Position numbers and translations under genes: made by a program | Part shown: positions 1 to 6,716 of the stretch, piece after piece | Layout of the letters: each line of letters opens with the position of its first letter | How positions within the stretch are numbered: position 1 is the first letter of the stretch | Notes under the pieces: model-generated | The model's input: the letters and a program-made list of their open reading frames with translations, nothing else | Databases searched by the model: none | What the model was told of the DNA's origin: nothing | Assembly (NCBI GenBank): GCA_966186435.1 | Contig: CBIFWW010000076.1 | Coordinates: 1-16,191 of the forward strand | Length of the DNA stretch: 16,191 nt | Reading direction: 5' to 3' | DNA from: CBIFWW01 sp966186435 | Lineage (GTDB): Bacteria > Pseudomonadota > Gammaproteobacteria > Enterobacterales > Enterobacteriaceae

Positions 1-2428
1 GATCACAATACTCCCGGCGGACAGGATCCAACGCCTGCTGGCAACCCTGCCAATTGAAATCCCCCAACAACAACTCATTCAAATCCCCAATAGTGCTGGC
101 ACTCGGCAAAATAGCGCGAATCCGCTGATCGGCACTGTCCGGGCTGGAATACAACGCTTCATCCTGCAACAACCCCTCCCGACCTGGCCAATCCAACAAA
201 ATCGTCGGCCTCCCGGCGTGAATGGCATCGAAAATAAAACCGCTGTTATCGCTCAGCACCACATCGGCGGCAGCCAGCAACGGCAAGGTCATTGCCGGAT
301 CATTACACTGCTTCTTCAGATGGCGCTGTGCCAGGGTTAAGGACGGCTTCTCTTCCGGGCGATATAAAGTGCTGTGGTGCAATTTGGTGATCAGATTAAA
401 CCGCTGGCTAAGCCGCGCCAGGATCGGCGCCCATTGGGGCAGGGAACTCAGCTTGCCAAAGGTGGGGGCATACAGCAGGGTCGGTTTTTTTGGATCCAGC
501 CGTAAAGGTAATGCTGGAAGCTGCTGATTATGCCAATCGTCAAAGCGCGGGTTACCTACCACCCGGCCATTGCCCCAGGCGGCTAGCGCCTGTTGGCTGT
601 GGGGGCCGTAACACAGTACATGCTGATAGTGGCGGTTCCAGTCGGCGTAATTCCAGCGATCTTTTGCCAGGCCGTACATGGCGCGGATATGCACCTCACC
701 CAGGCCGTCGAGCTGCGGGAGGTAATAGGGGCTGAGCAGGCAGCCATAGCGCTGGCGGCGGTTCTGGAACTCCGTCAGGGCGCTGCCCGTTAACCGCCCA
801 TCAAAGCTACCTTTTAATAAATGCGTGATGCCATCCAACATCTGCTGCGTCACTTGATCGCTCACCAGCAGGTCGCACTGGTAGCCTGCATCCAGTAAGT
901 GACGCAGGATCGGCTGATATAGGTAGTAATGAAAAGCGGTTTCCATAAAGAAACCAATGGTGTTACTCACACGGTTGGGCAGCGGTGGCTGGCTGGCGGC
1001 CCGCTGTTCGGCACAGAAGCTTTTATTTACGCGATTAAAATAGTGCTGAATAGTGTCTGTTTCGGCATGGGCAATATCGCTGTAGCCGGGGCGTTGATAC
1101 ACCAGGCTTGGCGAGCAGGCTAACCACTTCCCTTGCTGAATCAGCATGGCCCAGGCTTGCTCTGGCGTGGAATGCTGCGGCTGATCAAGTGCAGAGATCA
1201 GCTGTGGGTATTGGGGCTGGTTCACCAGCATAGCGCAAATGTGGCTGGCATCACCGGCGTGCACCACCGCCGGTAGGCTATTCATCCGCTGCCCATTTTT
1301 AACACTGGCCCCCAACAAAACCGTCTGCCAGGGGAATTTATCCAGGGCGGAGAAAATAGCGTTAAGTGCCTCGATATGCTTTTCTTGATGAAGGAACTGG
1401 GCATCATCTTCGAGAATCAGGCAATTACGCCAGCCCTCACGCTGGGCCAGGGCCAGCGCCGCCTGCCAGGAATCACGGCGGCCTCGGGCGCCGTCTTCAC
1501 ACCAGATAGCTTCTAACCGGGTGAGGCGCTCGGCGGGAGCGCCCATCTGCCCCAGCATTTGTTGAATAGCCTGCCAGCGGTCGGTGCGGTTTTTAAGGTT
1601 AATCACGATGATCCGATCCACCGCCTGCCATTGTACGGCGCGGGAGTGGGTGGCGCTGTGCAGGCTGTGATACCAGGCCCGCAGAATCGGATCCGCCACC
1701 CGTTGCGACAACGTGTCTTGCAGCGGCTGACTGCTGCCAATCACAAAGTCTTTGTCAAAGGTGTTATGGCTATGAGAGATGCAGACAATGGTGCGATCGC
1801 CGGGCAGCTGTAGCGGTTTAACCTGGAAATTATTGGTGAAGGACAACTCCTCAGACAGCATATCGTCATCAGCGTAACGGTGCTTTTTCAGGTAGTTACG
1901 GTGATAGCAGAAGGTGCCGTTCAGGATATGGTGCGGGCCAAAGCTGTGGGTCTGGAACAGCCGATTAATATGGCTATACCAGATGGGGATCTCATCAGAA
2001 CCGGAGATCAACGCCCGGTGCTGCTGCATCATGGTGATGGTATAGCTGATTTTATCCGGCGGATAATAATCGTCATCATCCATACACAGGATGTATTCAC
2101 CCTGCGCTAAGTCATTCAGCATATTGCGTTTTTTACCCAGCGCCAGACGCTGGGGATGGTGGATATACCGCACCCCGGCGGCCGCCGGATCTCCCCCCAG
2201 CGCTTTGGCTATTAGGGCGCTCTGGTCAATGGCGGAATCATCCAGAATGATCAGCTCCCGGCGCTCTGCCGGGTAATCCTGATAACGGAACATATACAGC
2301 AGCCAGGGCAAAAACGCCGCCCGCTCCCAGGTAGGGGTGACCACGCTAACAAAGGGCAGCGGCCGCCCACGTTGCGTGGCGCCCGCCTGGAGCAGCCGCG
2401 CCATCAAATTATTCGAGGCGTCAGTCAT
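1..2428 (-). CDS. Multi-domain glycosyltransferase (GT2 + GT25 + CDP-glycerol-transferase-like), 3' end cut off by window
   Basis: The minus-strand frame is open from an ATG at 2428 to the left edge: 809 codons with no stop, so the protein is C-terminally incomplete here. I read three modules. Residues about 20-250 look like a GT2 (GT-A) transferase, with VSVVTPTWERAAFL, LIILDDS and an acidic DxD-type run CMDDDDYYP at 115-123. Residues about 271-452 resemble GT25 (LPS-type) enzymes: RIIVINLKNRTDRW at 272-285, LILEDDAQF at 337-345 and QRPGYSDI at 445-452. Residues about 490-750 resemble CDP-glycerol glycerophosphotransferases or related surface-polymer transferases: YGPHS (607), GNPRFDD (625), LLYAPTFGK (651) and SDNSGFIFDAIHAGRP (726-741). 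The start follows the FliB-like gene by 9 nt, with GAGG as ribosome site, so the two are probably co-transcribed. No signal peptide is seen, which suggests a cytoplasmic enzyme. Its place in a flagellar locus suggests it glycosylates lateral flagellin; that is inference, and the sugar is unknown. Confidence 0.85.
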   Translation of the reverse strand, partial: MTDASNNLMARLLQAGATQRGRPLPFVSVVTPTWERAAFLPWLLYMFRYQDYPAERRELIILDDSAIDQSALIAKALGGDPAAAGVRYIHHPQRLALGKKRNMLNDLAQGEYILCMDDDDYYPPDKISYTITMMQQHRALISGSDEIPIWYSHINRLFQTHSFGPHHILNGTFCYHRNYLKKHRYADDDMLSEELSFTNNFQVKPLQLPGDRTIVCISHSHNTFDKDFVIGSSQPLQDTLSQRVADPILRAWYHSLHSATHSRAVQWQAVDRIIVINLKNRTDRWQAIQQMLGQMGAPAERLTRLEAIWCEDGARGRRDSWQAALALAQREGWRNCLILEDDAQFLHQEKHIEALNAIFSALDKFPWQTVLLGASVKNGQRMNSLPAVVHAGDASHICAMLVNQPQYPQLISALDQPQHSTPEQAWAMLIQQGKWLACSPSLVYQRPGYSDIAHAETDTIQHYFNRVNKSFCAEQRAASQPPLPNRVSNTIGFFMETAFHYYLYQPILRHLLDAGYQCDLLVSDQVTQQMLDGITHLLKGSFDGRLTGSALTEFQNRRQRYGCLLSPYYLPQLDGLGEVHIRAMYGLAKDRWNYADWNRHYQHVLCYGPHSQQALAAWGNGRVVGNPRFDDWHNQQLPALPLRLDPKKPTLLYAPTFGKLSSLPQWAPILARLSQRFNLITKLHHSTLYRPEEKPSLTLAQRHLKKQCNDPAMTLPLLAAADVVLSDNSGFIFDAIHAGRPTILLDWPGREGLLQDEALYSSPDSADQRIRAILPSASTIGDLNELLLGDFNWQGCQQALDPVRREYCD

Positions 2429-2437
2429 TGTCAGGCC

Positions 2438-3358
2438 TCACAGATGCAGCAGGGCGAAGGCGCTAAGCAACGCATCCCCCTGAAGCGGTGGCAGTGGCCT
2501 TGCTGCCTGGCTGCGCCAGATTTCAAACTGGCTTATCAAGTGGCAAATAACCACCTGATCCAGCGGCATATCCCCCAGCAACCACAGGCTGAGCAGACTG
2601 CGCAACTGGAAGTAGTCCCGGCACAGGGTGAGGAATGATTCACAGAGGTTGTCTACATCGGGAAGGGTGTCGTGATACAGCCGCCACAGCAAATAGTGTT
2701 TCAATGCCCAAGGGTGGGAGAAGGTTTGTAGCCCTTCAGCGCTATACCAGCGGGCGCTCAGCTGTTGGTTAAGTAATGCCAGGGCATTGTCGTCCTGGAT
2801 GCCCAGAATATTCAGTTGCAGCGCCATCATGCTAAGGGCCGGGTAATTCGGTAGTAATTGCGGGGCGAGGTCAAGTTCACCCAACTGCATTAACGCGTCA
2901 TGCTGGCTCGCAGGCAGAGGAGGCAACTGATTGAACATGGCATACAGCGTACCCTGGCGGCCGTGGCGCGCCACTTCCGCCACCAGATTGGTGACCTGAT
3001 GCTGGCTTACCGGGCCTTTTTCCGCCAGCCGTTGATACCCGGCCAACACCACGCCCAAAGCGTAAAGCTGAAGCTCTTCAGACAACCCCGGTAGGGTGAC
3101 GCAGTCTAGGGCGGCCTGATTCAGCCATTGCCGCTGTTTAGGCAGGATAGGCGCGTTGCCTTGCGGGGCCTCCTGGCTATGGCTTAGGGTAAAAGCACAG
3201 GGGTCCATCAATACTGCTGCACAGTTTTCCGTATCGGTTAATGGCAGGCTGTAACGGGTTTCATGCTGCCAGCGGATTGACACTGGCTGATTGGCGTGGT
3301 GTAACGGGCCGGATACCCGGCGTACATAGGCGGGAAGGTAAATATCTATCAGGGTCAT
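2438..3358 (-). CDS. FliB-like (flagellin lysine-N-methylase-related) protein without the cysteine cluster region
   Basis: The protein has 306 residues, is mostly helical, and has no signal peptide or membrane span. From memory of the family, the C-terminal third resembles flagellin lysine-N-methylases (FliB). HYLLWRLYHDTLPDVDN at 221-237 is followed by a helical stretch LCRDYFQLRSLLSLWLLG (245-262) and DQVVICHLISQF, which parallels FliB's NYxxxRxYxDxFP region. The N-terminus (YLPAYVRRV at 7-15) recalls FliB's opening P-x-(F/Y)-V segment. FliB proteins are nearer 400 residues and carry a dense N-terminal cysteine set that binds an Fe-S cluster. Here the few cysteines (46, 54, 86, 239, 246, 272) do not form that pattern and roughly 100 residues are missing. 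The gene may therefore encode a catalytically dead or divergent partner rather than a methylase. It lies between lfgN and the glycosyltransferase gene and has its own sigma-54-like promoter. It may correspond to what is called lafV in some Flag-2 loci, but I am not sure enough to use that name. Confidence 0.7.
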   Translation of the reverse strand: MTLIDIYLPAYVRRVSGPLHHANQPVSIRWQHETRYSLPLTDTENCAAVLMDPCAFTLSHSQEAPQGNAPILPKQRQWLNQAALDCVTLPGLSEELQLYALGVVLAGYQRLAEKGPVSQHQVTNLVAEVARHGRQGTLYAMFNQLPPLPASQHDALMQLGELDLAPQLLPNYPALSMMALQLNILGIQDDNALALLNQQLSARWYSAEGLQTFSHPWALKHYLLWRLYHDTLPDVDNLCESFLTLCRDYFQLRSLLSLWLLGDMPLDQVVICHLISQFEIWRSQAARPLPPLQGDALLSAFALLHL

Positions 3359-3403
3359 AATGATCGGTTCTCAAAAGCCCGATTGGGCAAGGTAACGCGC
3401 AGT

Positions 3404-3419
3404 TGCAAAGGATATGCCA
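3404..3419 (-). promoter_or_regulatory. Sigma-54 (-24/-12) promoter for the FliB-like gene and glycosyltransferase
   Basis: The minus strand reads TGGCATATCCTTTGCA. Against the consensus TGGCACG-N4-TTGCA this is 10 of 12 fixed bases, with the invariant GG and GC exactly 10 nt apart. The predicted transcript start is near 3393, giving a leader of about 35 nt to the ATG at 3358. The first leader bases include a small GCCC-AATC-GGGC stem (3377-3388). The position, between the lfgN hairpin and the next gene, is where a promoter would be expected. Confidence 0.7.
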
Positions 3420-3460
3420 GATTGAAATGTGTTTTAAATCAGATGGATAGATGTTTATCG

Positions 3461-3493
3461 CCCCGGAAGGTGGAAGGATGCTTCCTTCCGGGG
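3461..3493 (-). terminator. Hairpin just after lfgN, likely terminator or transcript end
   Basis: CCCCGGAAGG (3461-3470) and CCTTCCGGGG (3484-3493) form a perfect 10-bp stem around a 13-nt loop. It starts 7 nt past the lfgN stop codon. No run of U follows on the minus strand, so it is not a textbook intrinsic terminator. It may slow polymerase or protect the 3' end of lfgN mRNA. Confidence 0.55.
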
Positions 3494-3499
3494 GGGAAG

Positions 3500-3928
3500 T
3501 TAGGGTTGATAGATAAAGTCATTCTCATGGCCGAGAAAAGCCTGCACAAACTGGTATTGGTGAACCAGCAAGTCGCCGTTTTTCTCATTGTAATCGCGGC
3601 AGCGGATTGCCAGATTCTCCAGTTGCTGCCACCAGCCACGGGCCAGCTTCTGCTGCGGTGCCGGGAGCCAGCTTAACACTGTGTTGATGCCTTGACGGCT
3701 AATGGGCTGGGCGAGCTGTTCCAGCAATTGGCGGCGCTGGTCGCAGCTCTCTTTAAGCTGTTTCCAGGTCAACAGGATCTGGCCATTGGTGCTTTGCAGC
3801 GCTTCACTGTCGCGGCGGATCATCCCCAACCGCTGTGTCTGAAGTAATTGAAGTAATTGCTGGTACTGCTGCTGGTCGGCCTGCACGTTTTGCAGCAAGG
3901 TTTTGACTAGCGGTAATTTATTGCTCAC
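3500..3928 (-). CDS. lfgN: LfgN, FlgN-family export chaperone
   Basis: The protein has 142 residues, the usual FlgN size, is glutamine-rich and appears helical throughout, with heptad-like stretches (QQQYQQLLQLLQTQR at 19-33; RRQLLEQL further on). FlgN proteins are cytoplasmic chaperones that bind the C-terminal helices of the hook-filament junction proteins FlgK and FlgL and deliver them to the flagellar export gate. The clients here should be LfgK and LfgL, encoded on the other strand. Sequence conservation in FlgN is low. The assignment rests on length, composition and the position 12 nt after lfgM, which matches the usual flgMN pairing. The pair probably shares the sigma-28 promoter upstream of lfgM. 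Confidence 0.85.
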   Translation of the reverse strand: MSNKLPLVKTLLQNVQADQQQYQQLLQLLQTQRLGMIRRDSEALQSTNGQILLTWKQLKESCDQRRQLLEQLAQPISRQGINTVLSWLPAPQQKLARGWWQQLENLAIRCRDYNEKNGDLLVHQYQFVQAFLGHENDFIYQP

Positions 3929-3940
3929 GGTGTTGCCCCG

Positions 3941-4228
3941 TTAACGTTGAAAAAATTCCATCATCGCTGTAGCCAGCGAATCGCTATCTACGCTGAAATC
4001 ACCGGATTCCAGCATCTTCTGCATTTGGCTTATCTGTGCCGGGTCGGCCTCCAGGCTGTCACTATCCAGCTGCTGCTGGGCGCTATGCATAGCATCCTGG
4101 GTGCTGTCTATGACTTCTGGCGTTAATGGCTCCGGTTTGGTTTTACACGGACCGTCACTCGCTGAAGGCCAGGCCGCTGCCATAGTGGCGCTTGCCGTAG
4201 TAGCGCTTGCCGTAGTGTTTATTTTCAT
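3941..4228 (-). CDS. lfgM: LfgM, anti-sigma-28 factor
   Basis: The protein has 95 residues, typical of FlgM. The C-terminal half carries the sigma-binding helices: AQISQMQKMLESGDFSVDSD (63-82), then SLATAMMEFFQR to the end. FlgM-type proteins hold sigma-28 (LafS in lateral systems) inactive until the hook-basal body is complete, then are exported through it. The N-terminal half is low in complexity and disordered-looking, as expected for an exported protein, and includes a short TTASA tandem repeat and one cysteine (residue about 28). The purine-rich AGGGGGGGAG directly before the ATG is the ribosome site. A good sigma-28 promoter lies 39-65 nt upstream, so the gene is probably under feedback from the sigma factor it inhibits. 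lfgN follows after 12 nt. Confidence 0.9.
   Translation of the reverse strand: MKINTTASATTASATMAAAWPSASDGPCKTKPEPLTPEVIDSTQDAMHSAQQQLDSDSLEADPAQISQMQKMLESGDFSVDSDSLATAMMEFFQR
4188..4217 (-). repeat. 15-bp tandem repeat (about 2 copies) in the 5' end of lfgM
   Basis: On the plus strand the unit GCGCTTGCCGTAGTA occurs at 4188-4202 and again at 4203-4217 with only the last base different. In frame it encodes a duplicated TTASA near the LfgM N-terminus. A 15-bp unit keeps frame if copy number changes. Confidence 0.8.
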
Positions 4229-4266
4229 CTCCCCCCCTGTGGTCTTTTGCCGGTGATATCCCTTAA

Positions 4267-4293
4267 TAAGCGGCGCGGAAGGGGAAAACTTAA
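4267..4293 (-). promoter_or_regulatory. Sigma-28 promoter upstream of lfgM
   Basis: The minus strand reads TTAAGTTT, 11 nt, then GCCGCTTA. The enteric sigma-28 consensus is TAAAGTTT-N11-GCCGATAA. Seven of 8 and six of 8 bases match, with exact spacing. The predicted start is near 4260, about 30 nt before the lfgM ATG. Primary-system flgMN also has such a late promoter. Confidence 0.7.
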
Positions 4294-4304
4294 ATAGGGA
4301 AGGT

Positions 4305-5090
4305 TTATTTCCCTGCTGCCTGTGGCAATGCTACTTCCCCCGGACCTACCACCACCACATCCACCACCCGCTGACTGCTGTCATTACGTACTCGGATCAT
4401 GTCCCCTCTGCGGCCATTTTTCAGGGCAGTACCGCTGGCCTGGATCACCAGCGCCCCGGTTTCAGACGCCATCATGACCGGCTGATCGCGTTTCACCAGC
4501 ATCGGTTGCTGGGTCATGGTTAGTAGCACCGGCCGGAGTGGGGGGAGATCGCGGCAGTTGGTTAGCCCAACCAGTTGAGCGGCATCGGTTAAGGGCTGTT
4601 CGCGTTCATAGCTGATATTGAAGGGCTTGAGGGTGAACATATCCGCCGTCAGCAGGGTGTTACGCGGGATGTGCTCCCGTGGCACCACCACCGGCAAGTA
4701 GATATTGGCCATCACTGTCACGTTGTATTGCCAATCCGGTAGTGAGGGGCATTGCAAAGACCAGCTGTAGCGCCCGGGGGTATGCATGCCGGTGGCGGCC
4801 TGTCTGATAGCGGGGGTTTGCGGGCAGGGGGCCGCATGGCTTAAGGCCGGAGGAATAAACACTTTTAAGCTGCTGTGCTCGCCCTTCCAGTGATTAGCCT
4901 TCGCCTGGTCATTAATGGCGGCGCGGGTATGGGCGATAGCCAAAATATTGGCCTGATCCCAGGCACTTTGGGTGCGCGCCTCTGCCTGTGCCAGTGCCGG
5001 GAGGCTTAACAGTAGCGCCAAGATGGCCGCCTTCCGCAGCCCTTCCTGACAAGGGAAATAACCTTTCCCCATAGCGTATTTCGATTTCAT
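4305..5090 (-). CDS. lfgA: LfgA, P-ring assembly chaperone
   Basis: The protein has 261 residues. An N-terminal signal peptide is visible: a positive segment, a hydrophobic core AAILALLLSLPAL (21-33) and a likely cut after AQA at 36. The C-terminal half is the SAF-type domain of FlgA: VPREHIPRNTLLTADMF about residue 137 onward, then LVGLTNCRDL, LVKRDQPV and NGRRGDMIRVRN near the end. FlgA acts in the periplasm, helping P-ring protein FlgI polymerise around the rod; its partner here is LfgI. I chose the ATG at 5090 because it has AAAGG about 10 nt upstream, whereas the in-frame ATG at 5072 has none. The gene diverges from lfgB across an 82-bp spacer and may be read through into lfgM. A weak 6-bp hairpin (4296-4314) overlaps its stop codon. 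Confidence 0.92.
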   Translation of the reverse strand: MKSKYAMGKGYFPCQEGLRKAAILALLLSLPALAQAEARTQSAWDQANILAIAHTRAAINDQAKANHWKGEHSSLKVFIPPALSHAAPCPQTPAIRQAATGMHTPGRYSWSLQCPSLPDWQYNVTVMANIYLPVVVPREHIPRNTLLTADMFTLKPFNISYEREQPLTDAAQLVGLTNCRDLPPLRPVLLTMTQQPMLVKRDQPVMMASETGALVIQASGTALKNGRRGDMIRVRNDSSQRVVDVVVVGPGEVALPQAAGK

Positions 5091-5175
5091 AAGTTCTTAC
5101 CTTTCATGCAGTTAAAAGTTGGCATGGCGGTTGCTATAACCAGCCACTAACGCATTTAGGAGTGAAGAACTTATG
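5088..5175. repeat. 11-bp inverted repeat covering the start codons of lfgA and lfgB
   Basis: AAGAACTTATG, ending in the start codon, occurs at 5165-5175 on the plus strand (lfgB) and at 5098-5088 on the minus strand (lfgA). It is an exact match over 11 bp, so the two divergent genes have the same bases immediately before and including their ATG. Confidence 0.9.
5120..5135 (+). promoter_or_regulatory. Sigma-54 (-24/-12) promoter for the lfgB operon
   Basis: TGGCATGGCGGTTGCT matches TGGCACG-N4-TTGC(A/T) at all fixed positions but one, with GG at 5121-5122 and GC at 5133-5134. The expected transcript start is near 5146. In related lateral systems the activator is LafK. The predicted leader carries AGGAG at 5158-5162, 10 nt before the lfgB ATG. 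Confidence 0.85.
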
Positions 5176-5520
5176 GGGATAAGTTTCGAAAAGGCTCTGG
5201 GTGTACATCCGCAGGCTTTAGCACTACGCCTGGAGCGGACCGAGTTGCTGGCGGCAAACCTGGCAAACGTCGATACACCGAATTTTAAGGCCAAAGATAT
5301 TGATTTTAGCGCCGAGATGCAACGGTGGAATTTTGCATCGGGTATTAAACAAGCCTCACCGCAGTACCGTATTACAATGCAACCTTCGGAAGATGGGAAT
5401 ACGGTGGAACTTAACAGCGAACAGTCGCGATTTGCCCAGAACACGCTGGATTACCAAAGCAGTCTGGCTTTTTTAAATCTGCAACTTGCCGGCCTCAGCG
5501 AGGCCATTGAAGGGAAATAA
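5173..5520 (+). CDS. lfgB: LfgB, proximal rod protein
   Basis: The protein has 115 residues, slightly shorter than primary-system FlgB. It has the N-terminal rod signature ELLAANLANVDTPNFKAKDI at about 24-43 and a C-terminal helix NTLDYQSSLAFLNLQLAGL that packs with it in the assembled rod. FlgB is the first rod subunit, contacting FliE and the MS-ring. It is exported by the flagellar type III apparatus and so has no cleaved signal peptide. It is the first gene of the long rightward operon, directly downstream of the sigma-54 promoter. The start at 5173 is supported by AGGAG 10 nt upstream. Its stop is 2 nt before lfgC. Confidence 0.95.
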   Translation: MGISFEKALGVHPQALALRLERTELLAANLANVDTPNFKAKDIDFSAEMQRWNFASGIKQASPQYRITMQPSEDGNTVELNSEQSRFAQNTLDYQSSLAFLNLQLAGLSEAIEGK

Positions 5521-5522
5521 CC

Positions 5523-5954
5523 ATGTCATTAGCGGATATTTACCAGATTTCCGGTTCAGCCATGACGGCGCAGACGGTGCGCCTGAATACCGTGGCGAGC
5601 AATATCGCCAACGCCGACGCGCCCGCTGCCAGCGAGGCCCAGGTCTACAAGGCCCGCAGCCCGGTGTTTGCCGCAGTTTATCAACGAAGCATGGCCGGTC
5701 AAGGCCAACCGGTTTATGCCGGGGCCAGCGTGCGTATTGCCGACGTGGTGCAAAGCGGCGACGGTGTTAGCCGCTATGAGCCGCATAACCCACTGGCCGA
5801 TGCCCACGGCAACGTTTGGTACCCGGATATCAATGTGGTGGAACAGATGGCGGATATGACCTCCGCCTCCCGGGATTTTGAAACCGATGTTGACGTCCTT
5901 AACAATGTGAAAAGTATGCAGCAAAGCCTGCTGAAACTGGGAGAAGGCGCATGA
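5523..5954 (+). CDS. lfgC: LfgC, proximal rod protein
   Basis: The protein has 143 residues, close to the usual FlgC length. The N-terminus carries RLNTVASNIANADAPAASEA (about 20-39), the rod-family motif, and the C-terminus has MADMTSASRDFETDVDVLNN followed by a helical tail. FlgC polymerises with FlgB and FlgF to form the proximal rod in the periplasm. The usual T-P-G/N-F after the motif is APAAS here, a small divergence. Translation is tightly coupled: 2 nt after lfgB, with GAAGG at the end of lfgB as ribosome site, and an ATGA overlap with lfgD. Confidence 0.95.
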   Translation: MSLADIYQISGSAMTAQTVRLNTVASNIANADAPAASEAQVYKARSPVFAAVYQRSMAGQGQPVYAGASVRIADVVQSGDGVSRYEPHNPLADAHGNVWYPDINVVEQMADMTSASRDFETDVDVLNNVKSMQQSLLKLGEGA

Positions 5955-6685
5955 GCCAGTTCGATCTGTTAACCCGCCAAAACCTTGGCACCAATAGTAC
6001 CGATAAGCAAAAACCGGTGTCGGCAGCGGCCCCCGGAGCTAGCGATGGCAGCGGCGGGGCCACGGGGCCTACCACCGACAGCACCGCGTCGGATATGGCG
6101 CAAACTTTCCTCACCCTGTTTGTGGCCGAAATCGAAAACCAGGACCCAACCAGCCCTACCGATCCTACGGATTATATCGATCAGCTCTCTTCTATGACCC
6201 AGGTGGCGATGTCGGAAGAGATGTCAGTGGAAATGAACACCAATGCGGTGCTGATGAGCAACCTCCAGGTGATGGCGCTGGGCAATATGGTGGGCGACAA
6301 CATCATGGTGCAAACCACCAGCGTGCAGGTGGGCACTGACGATATTCAGGGGCGCATCACCCTCGATGACGCCTGTAGTGATGCCACCCTGCACTTTACT
6401 GATGCGGCTGGCGATGACTACAGCGTCAGCCTGGGCCAGCAGGCCGCAGGCCAGGTGGATTTTGATATTAACCCCGCCGACTACGGTATTCCGCCAGGGG
6501 ATTACCAGGTGTCGGTGGTGACCGATACCGGGGAAGAAGAGGTGCCGGTGGAAGTGTCCGGCACCGTCGACGATGTACGTATCCCGCTGGATGGCAGCAC
6601 GCCGGTACTGAATGTTTCCGGGGTGGGCGAAGTGCCTTTCACCATGATCAGCCAGTTTGGCATTCAAGACCCCACAGCGGCCTGA
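5951..6685 (+). CDS. lfgD: LfgD, hook-capping protein
   Basis: The protein has 244 residues. The export and assembly region carries the FlgD hallmark TFLTLFVAEIENQDPTSPTD (about 52-71), followed by DQLSSMTQVAMSEEM. The C-terminal half is beta-rich, matching the tudor/fibronectin-like hook-cap domain of FlgD. FlgD caps the growing hook and is required for LfgE polymerisation; FlgK displaces it when the hook is complete. The protein is strongly acidic and contains one cysteine (142), unusual for an extracellular flagellar scaffold. The start overlaps the lfgC stop by 4 nt (ATGA), indicating translational coupling. A 31-nt spacer with an AGGA ribosome site leads to lfgE. Confidence 0.93.
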   Translation: MSQFDLLTRQNLGTNSTDKQKPVSAAAPGASDGSGGATGPTTDSTASDMAQTFLTLFVAEIENQDPTSPTDPTDYIDQLSSMTQVAMSEEMSVEMNTNAVLMSNLQVMALGNMVGDNIMVQTTSVQVGTDDIQGRITLDDACSDATLHFTDAAGDDYSVSLGQQAAGQVDFDINPADYGIPPGDYQVSVVTDTGEEEVPVEVSGTVDDVRIPLDGSTPVLNVSGVGEVPFTMISQFGIQDPTAA

Positions 6686-6716
6686 GCCGATTAATTAACC
6701 CGATAGGATTTAACTT

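Noticed and set aside
4296..4314. AGGGAA/TTCCCT hairpin overlapping the lfgA stop
   Set aside because: Six base pairs and no clear U run; at most a weak attenuator between lfgA and lfgM, so not listed as a terminator.
5091..5172. Possible sigma-54 site for lfgA on the minus strand (TGGCTGGTTATAGCA)
   Set aside because: The GG and GC are 9 rather than 10 nt apart and the TTGC element is missing; the lfgA promoter remains unidentified.
6224..6667. Minus-strand open frame of 147 codons opposite lfgD
   Set aside because: His- and Val-rich composition typical of a frame read antisense to a GC-rich gene; lfgD is well supported.
6686..6693. GCCGATTA, a near-perfect sigma-28 -10 box before lfgE
   Set aside because: The expected -35 position (6667-6674, AGACCCCA) has no resemblance to TAAAGTTT and the box overlaps the end of lfgD; probably chance.
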